This document shows positions 34,919-43,423 of a stretch of DNA of 64,000 bases, in pieces (the stretch's first letter is position 1; each line of letters starts with the position of its first letter). Source of the DNA: Acidiferrobacter thiooxydans (lineage in GTDB: Bacteria > Pseudomonadota > Gammaproteobacteria > Acidiferrobacterales > Acidiferrobacteraceae); NCBI RefSeq assembly GCF_003333315.1, contig NZ_PSYR01000001.1, forward strand, positions 770,501 to 834,500, given 5' to 3'. Under the pieces are notes generated by a model, which was not told where the DNA came from, did not search any database, and was given only the letters and a program-made list of their open reading frames with translations. The position numbers were made by a program, and so were the translations under genes.

Positions 34919-35449
34919 GTGGCAGAGCGCAGAGAAAAGACGGCAGGAATGACGATCGGCGATCTCGCACAGGCCGCCGGTGTCTCGGTCGAGACCATAC
35001 GATTTTATGAACGCCGCGGTCTCATCGATCAGCCCCCGCGCCCCTATGGCGGGATCCGCCGTTACCCGGGGCCGCTCGTGCGTCGCATCCAGTTCATAAA
35101 GCACGCGAAATCCCTGGGTTTTACGCTCACTGAGATCAGCGACATGCTGGCGCTGTCGGCCGACGATCCATCGACCTGCGGCGAGATCCAGCGCCTGGCT
35201 CAAGGCAAGCTCGCGCTGCTGCGCGAGAAGCGCGAGGCGCTATGTTTCATGGAGTCGGTGCTTGAGGCCTTGCTCGCCGACTGCCGGCGCCACACCGACC
35301 ATTCCTGCCCGATCCTGGAGGCGGTCGAGGAGGGAATAGGGGGGCGCCCGGCAAAACGCCGCGCTCCCGGGAATAAGGGCCCGTTTATCAGAAAGCGCCG
35401 TAAAACCCCGCCGTTATTGTGGGCGGGGAGCAGTCACTTGGCGTATTGA
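34919..35449 (+). CDS. merR: MerR-family regulator, mercury-type
   Basis: A 176-residue regulator. The N-terminal winged helix reads TIGDLAQAAGVSVETIRFYERRGL, then GGIRRYPGPLVRRIQFIKHAKSLGF. The three cysteines that bind Hg(II) in MerR are all present: STCGEIQ, LLADC and HSCPILEAV. No merT, merP or merA lies nearby. A Lys/Arg-rich ~38-residue tail beyond the usual end of MerR (GKR-type, KRRAPGNKGPFIRKRRKTPP) overlaps a terminator hairpin. The start is set at GTG 34919 with AGGGG seven bases upstream; an ATG at 34892 lies inside the dispersed repeat, and ATG 34949 has poor spacing. Confidence 0.82.
   Translation: MAERREKTAGMTIGDLAQAAGVSVETIRFYERRGLIDQPPRPYGGIRRYPGPLVRRIQFIKHAKSLGFTLTEISDMLALSADDPSTCGEIQRLAQGKLALLREKREALCFMESVLEALLADCRRHTDHSCPILEAVEEGIGGRPAKRRAPGNKGPFIRKRRKTPPLLWAGSSHLAY
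35401..35429 (-). terminator. Rho-independent terminator of the Tat DsrE-like gene
   Basis: On the minus strand CCCCGCC pairs with GGCGGGG (35406-35428), followed by TTTTA. It begins about 5 bases after the stop at 35434. The same bases lie inside the 3' extension of the convergent merR gene. Confidence 0.7.
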
Positions 35450-36210
35450 AAGCCGGCGAGCTCGAGTTGCGGCAGTGTCCCCACGATCCCGGGGGTGAGG
35501 ACCACCCCCGGGATGAGGTGGTTAGTGAATTCCGCGGCCATGCGTTCATGGCTCAGATGGTCGGGGTTCACACCCTTTTTGTGGAGTTTCATGGTGAACT
35601 CCCAGACCTCGTTGTGGCAGCCGAGAAACACCGCCCCTCGCCGCTGCAATACCGGAATGCTGTTGTCGTAGGGGGAATACACGCCCCTACTATCTTCGTA
35701 GTCGCGCGGATTGGCGTGCGCGGCCGCGGGTTCGTTGACGAACTTGTTGGTCGGGACCTTGCCCTTCGTGAACCGGCCTAGATGATACTTATCCCAGATA
35801 TAGGCATCGTAGAGCGCAAGGTGGGCCGACCCATGGGTTGCCGAGACGCACAGGAAGTTCGGATGCCCGAATGACCAGATCTGGGTATTCATGGCGTTAC
35901 GCATGAGATTGAGCCAGGGACTGGCAATGGCGGTATTGTCCCAGACCTGGCGCGGGCTGCCTTGGTAGCGCAGCACCAGATCCAGGGCCGCACTGTCCCA
36001 TTGATCGCGATGGGTGAGGATCATGGGGACGGTCTTGAAGTCGCGGTGATACGGCGCCCGCGCCAGGGCCATGGTGAGCTCGTGCAGGCTGTGTGCTGAT
36101 GGCGGTTCTAAGTCCGGTAGCGCAGTGGTGCGCGCGGCGGCCCCGCCGGCAATGGCCGCGCCGATCGCGGTTGCCCCCGCCTGTTTGAAGAGATTACGTC
36201 TCGTCACCAT
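35434..36210 (-). CDS. Tat-exported DsrE-superfamily-like protein
   Basis: A 258-residue protein with a twin-arginine signal (TRRNLFKQAGATAIGAAIAGGAAA). The mature part has DsrE-like features: an early ILTHRDQWDSAALDLVLRY, and a C-terminal LTPGIVGTLPQLELAGFQYAK, close to the VPxGVxxLxELQxxGYxYI end of periplasmic DsrE-like proteins. In between it has a longer insert with conserved-looking LCVSATHGSAHLALYDAYIW and VFLGCHNEVWEFTMKL; two cysteines. Start ATG 36210 has GGAGGG six bases upstream; ATG 36216 is an alternative. Export through Tat suggests a folded, possibly cofactor- or sulfur-bound periplasmic protein. Confidence 0.72.
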   Translation of the reverse strand: MVTRRNLFKQAGATAIGAAIAGGAAARTTALPDLEPPSAHSLHELTMALARAPYHRDFKTVPMILTHRDQWDSAALDLVLRYQGSPRQVWDNTAIASPWLNLMRNAMNTQIWSFGHPNFLCVSATHGSAHLALYDAYIWDKYHLGRFTKGKVPTNKFVNEPAAAHANPRDYEDSRGVYSPYDNSIPVLQRRGAVFLGCHNEVWEFTMKLHKKGVNPDHLSHERMAAEFTNHLIPGVVLTPGIVGTLPQLELAGFQYAK

Positions 36211-36312
36211 GTTCATCCCTCCTTCTTGGATGCTGCGACAATGGCCAAAAGAGGCGCCTATTATCGGGCACGACACGCGCCGCCCGGCAGCGCACAAAGC
36301 CGGATGTGCGGC

Positions 36313-36918
36313 CTAGCCCCGGGCACTGTCGGCGGATCGCGGGTCGCGGTTTGCGGTGAGGCGTGCTAGGTCCTCGGGCGCATCGATATCGGTGAGGATG
36401 CCCGAGTCCGAGCATGGCACCTTGACCACGAGATGGTGGTGCGCCTTGATGAGCGCGAGTGCCCCGATGTCCCCTGCGAGGGCGCCGAGCTGTGGCCCAA
36501 GCGCCCTCGCAAAACCTACTGGATGGCCACGGCGCCCATGGAAATAGGGGGCGGCGATGATCGCCCCGAGACGCAGCTGGGCGGCTACCGCCTGAGCAGT
36601 CTCCGCCTTTATGTAGGGCATGTCCGCCAATGCCACCAGCCACCCCGTTGAACCGCCGGTCATGCGGACGCCGAAGGCCAGCGATGCCCCCTGGCCGCCG
36701 TGTGCATCCGGGCAGCAGATGATTTCGAATCCGGTCTCGCGGAGCTGGGCTGCCAGTGCCAGATCATCGGGTCTTATGACCGCCACTGCGCGATCCACCG
36801 CCGCGCGCAGGGCGCGCGCGCTGTGCACGGCGAGCGGCACGCCATCCAAGGGCGCGACGAGCTTGGGTGATCCGAAACGCCGGCTACGGCCAGCGGCCAA
36901 CAGTAATCCCGTGATCAT
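36313..36918 (-). CDS. mocA: Molybdenum cofactor cytidylyltransferase-like protein (MocA/MobA-like)
   Basis: A 201-residue NTP transferase of the MocA group, which makes the cytosine-dinucleotide form of molybdenum cofactor used by xanthine-oxidase-family enzymes. The nucleotide-binding signature is GLLLAAGRSRRFGSPKL at residues 4-20, followed by GGQGASLAFGVRM, LVALADMPYI and RRGHPVGF. It overlaps xdhC by ATGA and is last in the operon with iorAB and xdhC, which fits the role exactly. The start is ATG 36918 with AGGAGG upstream. Confidence 0.88.
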   Translation of the reverse strand: MITGLLLAAGRSRRFGSPKLVAPLDGVPLAVHSARALRAAVDRAVAVIRPDDLALAAQLRETGFEIICCPDAHGGQGASLAFGVRMTGGSTGWLVALADMPYIKAETAQAVAAQLRLGAIIAAPYFHGRRGHPVGFARALGPQLGALAGDIGALALIKAHHHLVVKVPCSDSGILTDIDAPEDLARLTANRDPRSADSARG

Positions 36919-37895
36919 GAATGAGCGACCTCCTTGGTGACGTGGAAATGGATCCGTCCATGCGTTTCGCAACGTTTGTAGCTCACCAATGCCGCGGCTA
37001 TGGACACGGCGATTTCGGCCGGTGTGCGGCTATGGATGGCAAGCCCCGCCGGCCCCTGGATACGCGATACCGTGGCCGGATCGAGGCCGAGACCCAAGAG
37101 TCGCGCACAGCGCCTGGCGTGGGTCGTCGCCGAGCCCAGCGCCGCCACATAGTAGGCCGCGCTCGGGGCCGCCGCCCATAGACCCAGATCGTCGAGGCGC
37201 GGGTCATGCGCAAGCGTCACGACCGCGGTACGCGCGTCGGGTTGCAGGGCCATCACGGCATCATCGGGCATGGCCTCGGTGACGGTGGCGAGCCCTGCCG
37301 GAAAGCCTGCCCGGTGTTCGGCGCGCGGTTCACTCACGGTGACCGAGTAGCCGAGGCTCAGCGCGATTCGTGCCAGATGGATGCTGATCGCATCGGCGCC
37401 TACCAAGAGTAGACACCAGTCGGGGCCGTAGATTCCCTGCCAGAGATGGCCCGTCCATCGGCAGGATTCGCGCGCCGATGCCGTTGCCAGGAGCGGCCGG
37501 CCGCCCACCGTATCGATCGTACGGCGGACGCACGCCCGGGCGCCCAGGGCCGCGAGCCATTCGCGGACGTGATTGGGGTCGGGATTGTCCTCGATCAGAA
37601 ACTCGAGGCGCCCGCCGCAGGGCAGATCAAGCCCGTCCGCGGGTCCGGCGGTGATCACCGCTACGCGCCGTTCCTTGATTCGCCCGGTACGTGTCTTGAT
37701 CCAGGAGCCAAGACAGGTCCCGGAGAGGGTGCCGGCCTCTTGGCCTTGCGCGTTCAAGGCGTACAGGGCGCCGGCCTCATAGGGGGCGGAGCCGTAACTC
37801 TGGACCACCGTGGCGAGCCTTACCGATAGTCCCTGCGCCTGCCAGTGGCTTAGCGCGCCGAGTACCGCGCCATCTCCCCGATCGGCGGTCGTCAT
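36915..37895 (-). CDS. xdhC: XdhC/CoxI-family molybdenum enzyme maturation factor
   Basis: A 326-residue maturation factor that binds and delivers sulfurated molybdenum cofactor to xanthine-oxidase-family enzymes. The N-terminal XdhC/CoxI domain has VRLATVVQSYGSAPYEAGA, TLSGTCLGSWI and LDLPCGGRLEFLIE with conserved cysteines. The C-terminal Rossmann part has LLLVGADAISIHLARIALSLGY and YYVAALGSATTHARR. It overlaps both flanking genes (iorB upstream, mocA downstream). Confidence 0.88.
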   Translation of the reverse strand: MTTADRGDGAVLGALSHWQAQGLSVRLATVVQSYGSAPYEAGALYALNAQGQEAGTLSGTCLGSWIKTRTGRIKERRVAVITAGPADGLDLPCGGRLEFLIEDNPDPNHVREWLAALGARACVRRTIDTVGGRPLLATASARESCRWTGHLWQGIYGPDWCLLLVGADAISIHLARIALSLGYSVTVSEPRAEHRAGFPAGLATVTEAMPDDAVMALQPDARTAVVTLAHDPRLDDLGLWAAAPSAAYYVAALGSATTHARRCARLLGLGLDPATVSRIQGPAGLAIHSRTPAEIAVSIAAALVSYKRCETHGRIHFHVTKEVAHS

Positions 37896-40021
37896 GGCAA
37901 GGCCTGAGGGAGCGGTAGGGTGCGATAGCGGATGCCGCTCGCCGCAAAGATGGCATTGGCCAAGGCCGGCGCCAGCGGAGGAACGCCCGGTTCGCCCATG
38001 CCGCGCGGGGGGGCGGCGCCCGGCAGGATATGGATGTCGACAGGGGGCATCTCGTCGATGCGCAGCAGCGGATAGCTGTCGAAGTTGCGCTGTTGTATCC
38101 GGCCGTTTGCCACGGTGATGGGTCCCTTCAAGGCCGCCTGCAGGGCGAACGCGACCGCACCTTCGATCTGCGCGCGCACGATGTTGGGATTGACGACGAG
38201 CCCGCAGTCGCAGACACAGACCACGCGCTCGATGCAAAGCCTGTCTGAACGTATCCTGACCGAGACAGCCTGGGCCATGCTAGTGCCAAACGACCTATGG
38301 ACGGCGATCCCGAAACCCTGCCCGCGGGCCCGCGGACGGCCCCAGCCGATGATATGCGCGACCGTATCCAGCACGCGCCGCTGCTCGTGGTCGCCGGCCA
38401 GGAGCGTGCGGCGTAGTGCCAAGGGGTCGCGGCCGGCGGCATGGGCGAGTTCGTCGATGAACGATTCCTTGACGAACGCAGTATAGGAATCGGCCACCGA
38501 ACGCCAGAACCCGACCGGTATCTGGGTGTCTCGTTCCACGTAGTCGATCTCGATGTGAGGGATACGGTAGGGCATGCCTATGGCCCCGCCAACGGCGGTC
38601 GGGTCCACACCGTTTTTGATCGCGGATGGATCACGTGTGCGCATGAGTGAGGCCGCGACGATCGTTTGCTGCCAGGCTATGGGTAGGCCTGCGGCATCCA
38701 GTGCACCGATCAGGCGGTGATAGCTGTAGGGGCGATAGAAGTCATGGGTCATGTCCTCGGTGCGAGACCACACCACCTTGACAGGATTTGGCACGGTCTT
38801 GGCCAGGGTCACGGCATCGGCCACGAAGTCCTGCTCGAGTCGTCGGCCAAAGCCGCCGCCGAGCAAAGTGGTATGGCAGACGACGCGTTGTAGGGGTAGG
38901 CCCGTCAATCGCGAGGCAGTAATCTGAACGCCGGTCTGGGCCTGCGTCGGCACCCAGATCTCGCAAAGACCATCGTGGATGTGGGCCGTACAGTTCATCG
39001 GCTCGAGCGGTGCGTGCGCGGCGTAGGGGACCTCGTAATCGGCGGCGATGACGCGCGCGGCATCGGCAATCGCGGCGTGTGCATCGCCCCGCCGCTCGGC
39101 GATGGCACCCCGGCTTGCGGCCGCCTGCCGATACTCGGCGCGGATCGCCGGCGTCGACAGGCGCGCGTAGTCCCCCTTATCCCAATGAAAACGGACCGCA
39201 TCCAAGGCCTTCCAGGCCGTCCAGGTATCGGTCGCCACTACGCCGAGCCCGCGATCGACGCGCGCCAGGGCCAGTACCCCGGGCAGACCCTGCGCCGCGC
39301 GCGCATCGTAATCGCGGAGGTGACCATTTACGGTCGGCGGTCTACGTACCGCCCCGAGCACAAGACCGGGCCTTTGCACATCGATGCCGAAGATCGCCTG
39401 GCCGGTGGTCTTGGAAGGGGTGTCGATGCGTGCCAGCGGCCGCCCGATCAGGCGAAAGCGCCGTGGCGACTTGAGAGGCGGTTCGCGCGGTACGCGCAAA
39501 CGCGCCGCCGCGTGCGCCAGTGTGCCATAGGGGAGGCGCCGGCCATCTGGTAGCAGGACCGCGCCGCGCGCGGTGTGCAGATGGATCATGGCGATGCCGG
39601 TGCGCAGGTTTGCGGCGCGCAGGAGCATGAGGCGCGCGGCCGCCCCCGCCACGCGCAGCGGCCGGTAGCTCGAGGATACGCTGGTGCTGCCGCCGGTGGC
39701 CTCCGCGCCCAGGGCGGGATTGATATAGGCGCGGGCCGCGGGCGCCTGCGCGATCTGCAGGCGTTCCCAGTCGGCGTCGAGTTCCTCGGCCACGAGCATG
39801 GGAAGCGCGGTCATGACGCCCTGTCCCATCTCCGACTTATCGACCACGATGACCACCGTGTCGTCGGCATGAATACGGATCCAGGCGTTGGGCGTAAAGA
39901 CCGATGGCCCACGTACCCCGCGAGGCGCGATCTCGGCTTTGGCGACACGCGTGTCGAGGGCGAGTACGAACCCGCCGCCGGTCAGGGTCGCGACCTTCAG
40001 GAAGTCACGACGCGTGATCAT
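37892..40021 (-). CDS. Tat-exported molybdenum hydroxylase large subunit (isoquinoline 1-oxidoreductase/aldehyde oxidase type)
   Basis: A 709-residue xanthine-oxidase-family subunit. It has a Tat signal ([21 protein letters not shown]), so it acts in the periplasm. Molybdopterin-binding parts include [40 protein letters not shown] and [11 protein letters not shown]. The catalytic glutamate lies in [15 protein letters not shown] near the C-terminus. This is the IorB/Mop-like split architecture, with Fe-S clusters on the separate subunit encoded upstream (overlap 17 bases). The substrate (aldehyde or N-heterocycle) cannot be told. A longer upstream frame lies inside the small-subunit gene. Confidence 0.9.
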   Translation of the reverse strand: MITRRDFLKVATLTGGGFVLALDTRVAKAEIAPRGVRGPSVFTPNAWIRIHADDTVVIVVDKSEMGQGVMTALPMLVAEELDADWERLQIAQAPAARAYINPALGAEATGGSTSVSSSYRPLRVAGAAARLMLLRAANLRTGIAMIHLHTARGAVLLPDGRRLPYGTLAHAAARLRVPREPPLKSPRRFRLIGRPLARIDTPSKTTGQAIFGIDVQRPGLVLGAVRRPPTVNGHLRDYDARAAQGLPGVLALARVDRGLGVVATDTWTAWKALDAVRFHWDKGDYARLSTPAIRAEYRQAAASRGAIAERRGDAHAAIADAARVIAADYEVPYAAHAPLEPMNCTAHIHDGLCEIWVPTQAQTGVQITASRLTGLPLQRVVCHTTLLGGGFGRRLEQDFVADAVTLAKTVPNPVKVVWSRTEDMTHDFYRPYSYHRLIGALDAAGLPIAWQQTIVAASLMRTRDPSAIKNGVDPTAVGGAIGMPYRIPHIEIDYVERDTQIPVGFWRSVADSYTAFVKESFIDELAHAAGRDPLALRRTLLAGDHEQRRVLDTVAHIIGWGRPRARGQGFGIAVHRSFGTSMAQAVSVRIRSDRLCIERVVCVCDCGLVVNPNIVRAQIEGAVAFALQAALKGPITVANGRIQQRNFDSYPLLRIDEMPPVDIHILPGAAPPRGMGEPGVPPLAPALANAIFAASGIRYRTLPLPQALP

Positions 40022-40472
40022 GATCGCAGGCCCGGGCGGCGCGGTGGATGGCCCGGCGGATACGCGCATAGGTCCCGCAACGGCACAGGTTGCCGGCCAT
40101 GGCGGCGTCGATCTCGCGGTCGCTCGGGTGACGATGGCGCGCCAATAGCGCCGCGGCACTCATGATCTGTCCCGACTGACAGTAACCGCATTGCGGGACA
40201 TCCTCCGCTACCCACGCCTTTTGCACGGGATGCATGCCGTCCGAGGACAGGCCCTCTATCGTAGTGATATGGCGGCCGGCCAGGGATCCCACCGGGAGTA
40301 TGCAGGCGCGTAGGGGTGCGTGATCGACATGGACCGTACACGCCCCGCACACCCCGATACCGCAACCGTACTTGGTCCCGAGGAGCCCGCATTCATCGCG
40401 GATCACCCATAAGAGAGGTGTATCCGGCGATGCCTGTATTGTCCTTTCGATCCCGTTGACGACCATGCGCAT
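40005..40472 (-). CDS. 2Fe-2S small subunit of the molybdenum hydroxylase
   Basis: A 155-residue protein with two [2Fe-2S] clusters. The plant-ferredoxin-type site is [19 protein letters not shown] with a later cysteine; the second is [11 protein letters not shown] plus [15 protein letters not shown]. No signal peptide is visible, so it would travel with the Tat-targeted large subunit as a hitch-hiker. It is 92 bases downstream of msrB and overlaps the large subunit. Confidence 0.93.
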   Translation of the reverse strand: MRMVVNGIERTIQASPDTPLLWVIRDECGLLGTKYGCGIGVCGACTVHVDHAPLRACILPVGSLAGRHITTIEGLSSDGMHPVQKAWVAEDVPQCGYCQSGQIMSAAALLARHRHPSDREIDAAMAGNLCRCGTYARIRRAIHRAARACDHDHAS

Positions 40473-40564
40473 GGCATCTGCCTTCTGTGGCCAATCGTCA
40501 GTCTAGGGTGTGGAGCGGGCTGTACCAGGGACCTTCGGGCCTGGCTGCGATGTGCGCCGTGGCT

Positions 40565-41038
40565 TTACGCGTCGCGCTCCTCGTGATCGGCCCGCGCGCC
40601 ATCGGGCATGAAGCGTAACGACACGGAGTTGACGCAATGCCGTTCGCCGGTCGGGGCCGGCCCGTCGGGAAAGACGTGCCCGAGATGGCTCTGACAGCGC
40701 GCGCAGCGGATTTCGGTGCGTGTCATGCCGTGACTGGTATCAGTGAGGCGTGTGAGATGGTCGGGATCGAGAGGCCGCGTGAAGCTCGGCCAACCGGTGC
40801 CCGACTCGAATTTGTCCTCGGACCGAAAGAGCGGCAGTGCGCACAGCCGGCAGACGAAGGTCCCGACACCGTGTTCATCGAGCAGGCCGCCACAAAATGG
40901 CGTCTCGGTGCCCGAGGCGAGCAGCACTCGCCGCTCCTCGGGGGTGAGGTCTTTCACGCGCCGCTCGTAAACGACGGTGGGCAGCGGCGAGAGGTCGTAA
41001 CCGGACGCCGAATAGCGCTTGGATGTCTCATCATTCAT
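40565..41038 (-). CDS. msrB: Peptide methionine-(R)-S-oxide reductase MsrB
   Basis: A 157-residue MsrB repairing the R epimer of methionine sulfoxide. The catalytic cysteine is in ERHCVNSVSLRF; the structural zinc site is formed by CRLC and CARC. The core GTGWPSFTRP and RCARCQSHLGHVFPDGP are canonical. No signal peptide, so cytoplasmic. It lies 24 bases after msrA. Confidence 0.96.
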   Translation of the reverse strand: MNDETSKRYSASGYDLSPLPTVVYERRVKDLTPEERRVLLASGTETPFCGGLLDEHGVGTFVCRLCALPLFRSEDKFESGTGWPSFTRPLDPDHLTRLTDTSHGMTRTEIRCARCQSHLGHVFPDGPAPTGERHCVNSVSLRFMPDGARADHEERDA

Positions 41039-41062
41039 GGGTCGCTCCTTTTGTGCTAGCCG

Positions 41063-41668
41063 TTATGATAGCGGGGAGCGGCGCAGCATGTGCGTGAAAT
41101 AGCGCCGGAGCTTGGTGACTTTGGGGGCCGCGACATGCACGACGTAGGGCTGGTCCGGGTGGCAGGCGGCGTAATTGTTGTGATAGACCTCGGCCGGATA
41201 GAATGGGCTTGCGGCCACGACCTCAGTCACGATCGGATTCTTGAAGACCTGATCACGCGTCAATTGCTCGATGATGGTAGTCGCCGCCGCCTGCTGGCGC
41301 TCATCGCCGTAGAAGATGACGGAACGGTATTGGCGTCCGCGATCGTTACCTTGTCGATCCTTTTGCGTCGGGTCGTGGGCGATCGAGAAAAACACCGTGA
41401 GCAGGTCTTCGTAGCGGATCTGCTGCGGGTCATAAGAGATGCGCACCGCCTCGGCGTGGTCGGTGCGTCCCGTACATACCTGTTGATAGTCGGCGGTCTC
41501 GCGCGTGCCGCCGCAGTATCCGGACTCCACTTTCAGGACCCCGCGCAGCTCGCGAAAGACGGCCTCGACGCACCAGAAACAGCCGCCGGCCAAGATCGCG
41601 GTCTCGACATTCGGTTCGGTGGGCAAATAGGCACCGTTGTCCGGTGCCGTCGTATCATGATCGTGCAT
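41063..41668 (-). CDS. msrA: Peptide methionine-(S)-S-oxide reductase MsrA
   Basis: A 201-residue MsrA. The catalytic motif is GGCFWCVEAVF (Cys30) and the family core includes ESGYCGG, DHAEAVRISYDP and FYPAEVYHNNYAACHPDQPYV-like residues with a recycling cysteine. Cytoplasmic. First gene of the msrA-msrB-iorA-iorB-xdhC-mocA set on the minus strand, divergent from a diiron protein gene. Confidence 0.96.
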   Translation of the reverse strand: MHDHDTTAPDNGAYLPTEPNVETAILAGGCFWCVEAVFRELRGVLKVESGYCGGTRETADYQQVCTGRTDHAEAVRISYDPQQIRYEDLLTVFFSIAHDPTQKDRQGNDRGRQYRSVIFYGDERQQAAATTIIEQLTRDQVFKNPIVTEVVAASPFYPAEVYHNNYAACHPDQPYVVHVAAPKVTKLRRYFTHMLRRSPLS

Positions 41669-41879
41669 GGCGATCTCCCTCTCGTTGTGTGGGTTCGACC
41701 GGTAAGGCCGCCCAGGGGGCGCGGGCTCGACGTCGGCTGGCGGGCCTCCGGATGGTTTTTTATACTAGCGCGACGGCATGCCCAGACCCATCGGCCGGCA
41801 CGACCGACGGTCCGTGGCGGCCGTCCCGTGACTGCGGCCTTGCCTAAGAGGTGGCACAAGACCGATGGGAGGTTCTGCT

Positions 41880-42704
41880 GTGGAAATGCATCTTAGCCCT
41901 TTCCAGCGACGGTGGTCGCTCGACGACATCCCCTACGACCAGGTGGATCGGACTATGATCGCCGATGATCGCGACTGGTTTTACCTGCTCGCCGCCTCGT
42001 CGTTTGTGGAGATTCTCTCCGATCTGTATGCCCGCAACCTGGGCGACTATTATGCCGGTGATGACGAGACCTGTACCTGGCTTGCGCGCAAATGGGGGCC
42101 GGAGGAGGTGCAGCATGGCGAGGCCTTGAAACGCTACGTTCTATCCGTATGGCCCGACTTCGATTGGCAGCGGGGCTTCGACGGGTTCCGGGCGGATTAC
42201 GCGCCGTATTGCGAGACCGCGCGGCTTGGTCCGACCCGCGCCCTGGAAATGGCCGCGCGGTGCGTGGTGGAGACCGGTACGTCGAGCTTTTACGGGATGC
42301 TGCGCCAAGCCAGTCCAGAGCCGGTATTGGCGGCCTTGGCCGGCCATATCCGTGAGGACGAGATCGGCCATTATAAGGGGTTCTACCGGATCTATCGCGA
42401 CTATCAGGGGCGCGAACCGCATTCCCGATGGCGTGTGGCGCGCGAGATCTGGCGGCGAGTGGCCGAGGTGGATAGCGAGGACGCCTATCTGGCCGTAAAG
42501 AACGTGAGCCTCGCCTGCGAATCACGCGCGGCATTCACGCGCGGCGATTTTCGTGCCTTTCGCAACCGCATACGCGTGTGGATGCGCCGGTATTATCCCT
42601 TTCAGCCGGCGGTGAAGATGCTGCTCACGCCCCTCGATCTGCCCGCATCCGTGCAGAGGCTCATGGTGTCGTTCATGGTCGGCGGCGCGCGACTTATTGT
42701 GTAG
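41880..42704 (+). CDS. Diiron ferritin-like protein (acyl-ACP desaturase-like)
   Basis: A 274-residue helical protein with two carboxylate/histidine motifs: EEVQHGEAL near residues 70-78 and EDEIGHYKGFYRIY near 158-171. Each is preceded by a helix carrying another glutamate (FVEILSD and VVETGTSSFYG). This E, ExxH, E, ExxH pattern is that of soluble diiron proteins such as type 2 fatty acid desaturases. The start is GTG 41880, seven bases after GGGAGG; an ATG at 41865 would overlap that ribosome binding site. The substrate is unknown, a desaturase or oxygenase role is inferred. Confidence 0.72.
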   Translation: MEMHLSPFQRRWSLDDIPYDQVDRTMIADDRDWFYLLAASSFVEILSDLYARNLGDYYAGDDETCTWLARKWGPEEVQHGEALKRYVLSVWPDFDWQRGFDGFRADYAPYCETARLGPTRALEMAARCVVETGTSSFYGMLRQASPEPVLAALAGHIREDEIGHYKGFYRIYRDYQGREPHSRWRVAREIWRRVAEVDSEDAYLAVKNVSLACESRAAFTRGDFRAFRNRIRVWMRRYYPFQPAVKMLLTPLDLPASVQRLMVSFMVGGARLIV

Positions 42705-42747
42705 CCGCGCGCCGCCTGTCCGATGCGCCCTGCAATGGCCCGCGGAT

Positions 42748-43011
42748 TCAGGCCGGACGGCGCGTGAAGCGGATTAGGACGCCCGCGGCATTGCGTTCGA
42801 GGTACTCGATGGCGACCTGGTGGCCGTAGTGCTGCTCCATTTGTTGGAGCAGCGGGATGGGATCGTGGTCATTGCGGAAGTCCATGGCCTCGCCGGGGGT
42901 CAGGGCATCGAGGGCGCCGAAGATGGCGGCGTGCCGAAACCGCTTGGCGATCCCGCGGGCGTCGAATGGATAGGTGCGATCATCGCGCAGGTGGTTGTGG
43001 GCAATGGTCAT
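42748..43011 (-). CDS. DUF2249-domain protein
   Basis: An 87-residue DUF2249 protein, seen in FGALDALTPGEAMDFRNDHDP and the IPLLQQMEQHYG helix; C-terminal strand VLIRFTRRP. The TusA-like fold of this family lacks a CPxP cysteine here (no Cys at all). DUF2249 genes are often in nitric-oxide or anaerobic regulons; an FNR/Dnr-type box lies ~93 bases upstream (43104-43117), which fits. Start ATG 43011. Confidence 0.82.
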   Translation of the reverse strand: MTIAHNHLRDDRTYPFDARGIAKRFRHAAIFGALDALTPGEAMDFRNDHDPIPLLQQMEQHYGHQVAIEYLERNAAGVLIRFTRRPA

Positions 43012-43103
43012 GAGGAAGGTCTCCGATCGGTTGGGATGGGCGCGCCGTGGGCACCATCGCGCACGGCGCAAGACAATACTTGACTGAGGCAGTCAGGTAA
43101 TCC

Positions 43104-43117
43104 TTGACCGCAATCAA
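43104..43117 (-). promoter_or_regulatory. FNR/Dnr-type operator upstream of the DUF2249 gene
   Basis: TTGACCGCAATCAA matches the FNR/Dnr palindrome TTGAT-N4-ATCAA with one mismatch. It lies ~93 bases before the DUF2249 start and ~307 bases before the divergent acetolactate synthase gene, so the former is the likelier target. Confidence 0.6.
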
Positions 43118-43423
43118 GGACGCCGGGATGCGGTCCGGCGCGATGGCCGTGCTCACCGCTCCCCCTTGTGTCGTCGTGCGCGATCGCGCACAATAATCGG
43201 CGATCTGTAAGGGAAACCCGATGACCGCTTGCCTATCGCGTCTTTGTCCCGGACCCGCGTGCCGTTTCGACGGCGCGGTCCTGGCCGTACGCGTAACGAA
43301 CGCCGGCGGCCAGAGCGACCTTTTGTAAACGTCTACTCATCCGCCGGCAGGCCGCCGGCGGATAGCGTCCCTTCACGACCTCATTCCTCGGCGGACTCCG
43401 GCCCCTGTTAAAGGAGTCGATCG
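43118..43423. other. Leader region of the acetolactate synthase gene with a perfect hairpin
   Basis: Non-coding apart from short frames. A perfect 10-bp stem ATCCGCCGGC-AGGCC-GCCGGCGGAT spans 43339-43363, about 60 bases before the ilvB-like start. No run of branched-chain codons is evident before it and no T-tract follows, so it is not an obvious attenuator. Confidence 0.5.

Noticed and set aside
43134-43155. 17-base identity with 10960-10980 (CGATGGCCGTGCTCACC)
   Set aside because: No similarity beyond the shared bases; a match of this size is not surprising by chance in 64 kb of biased composition.
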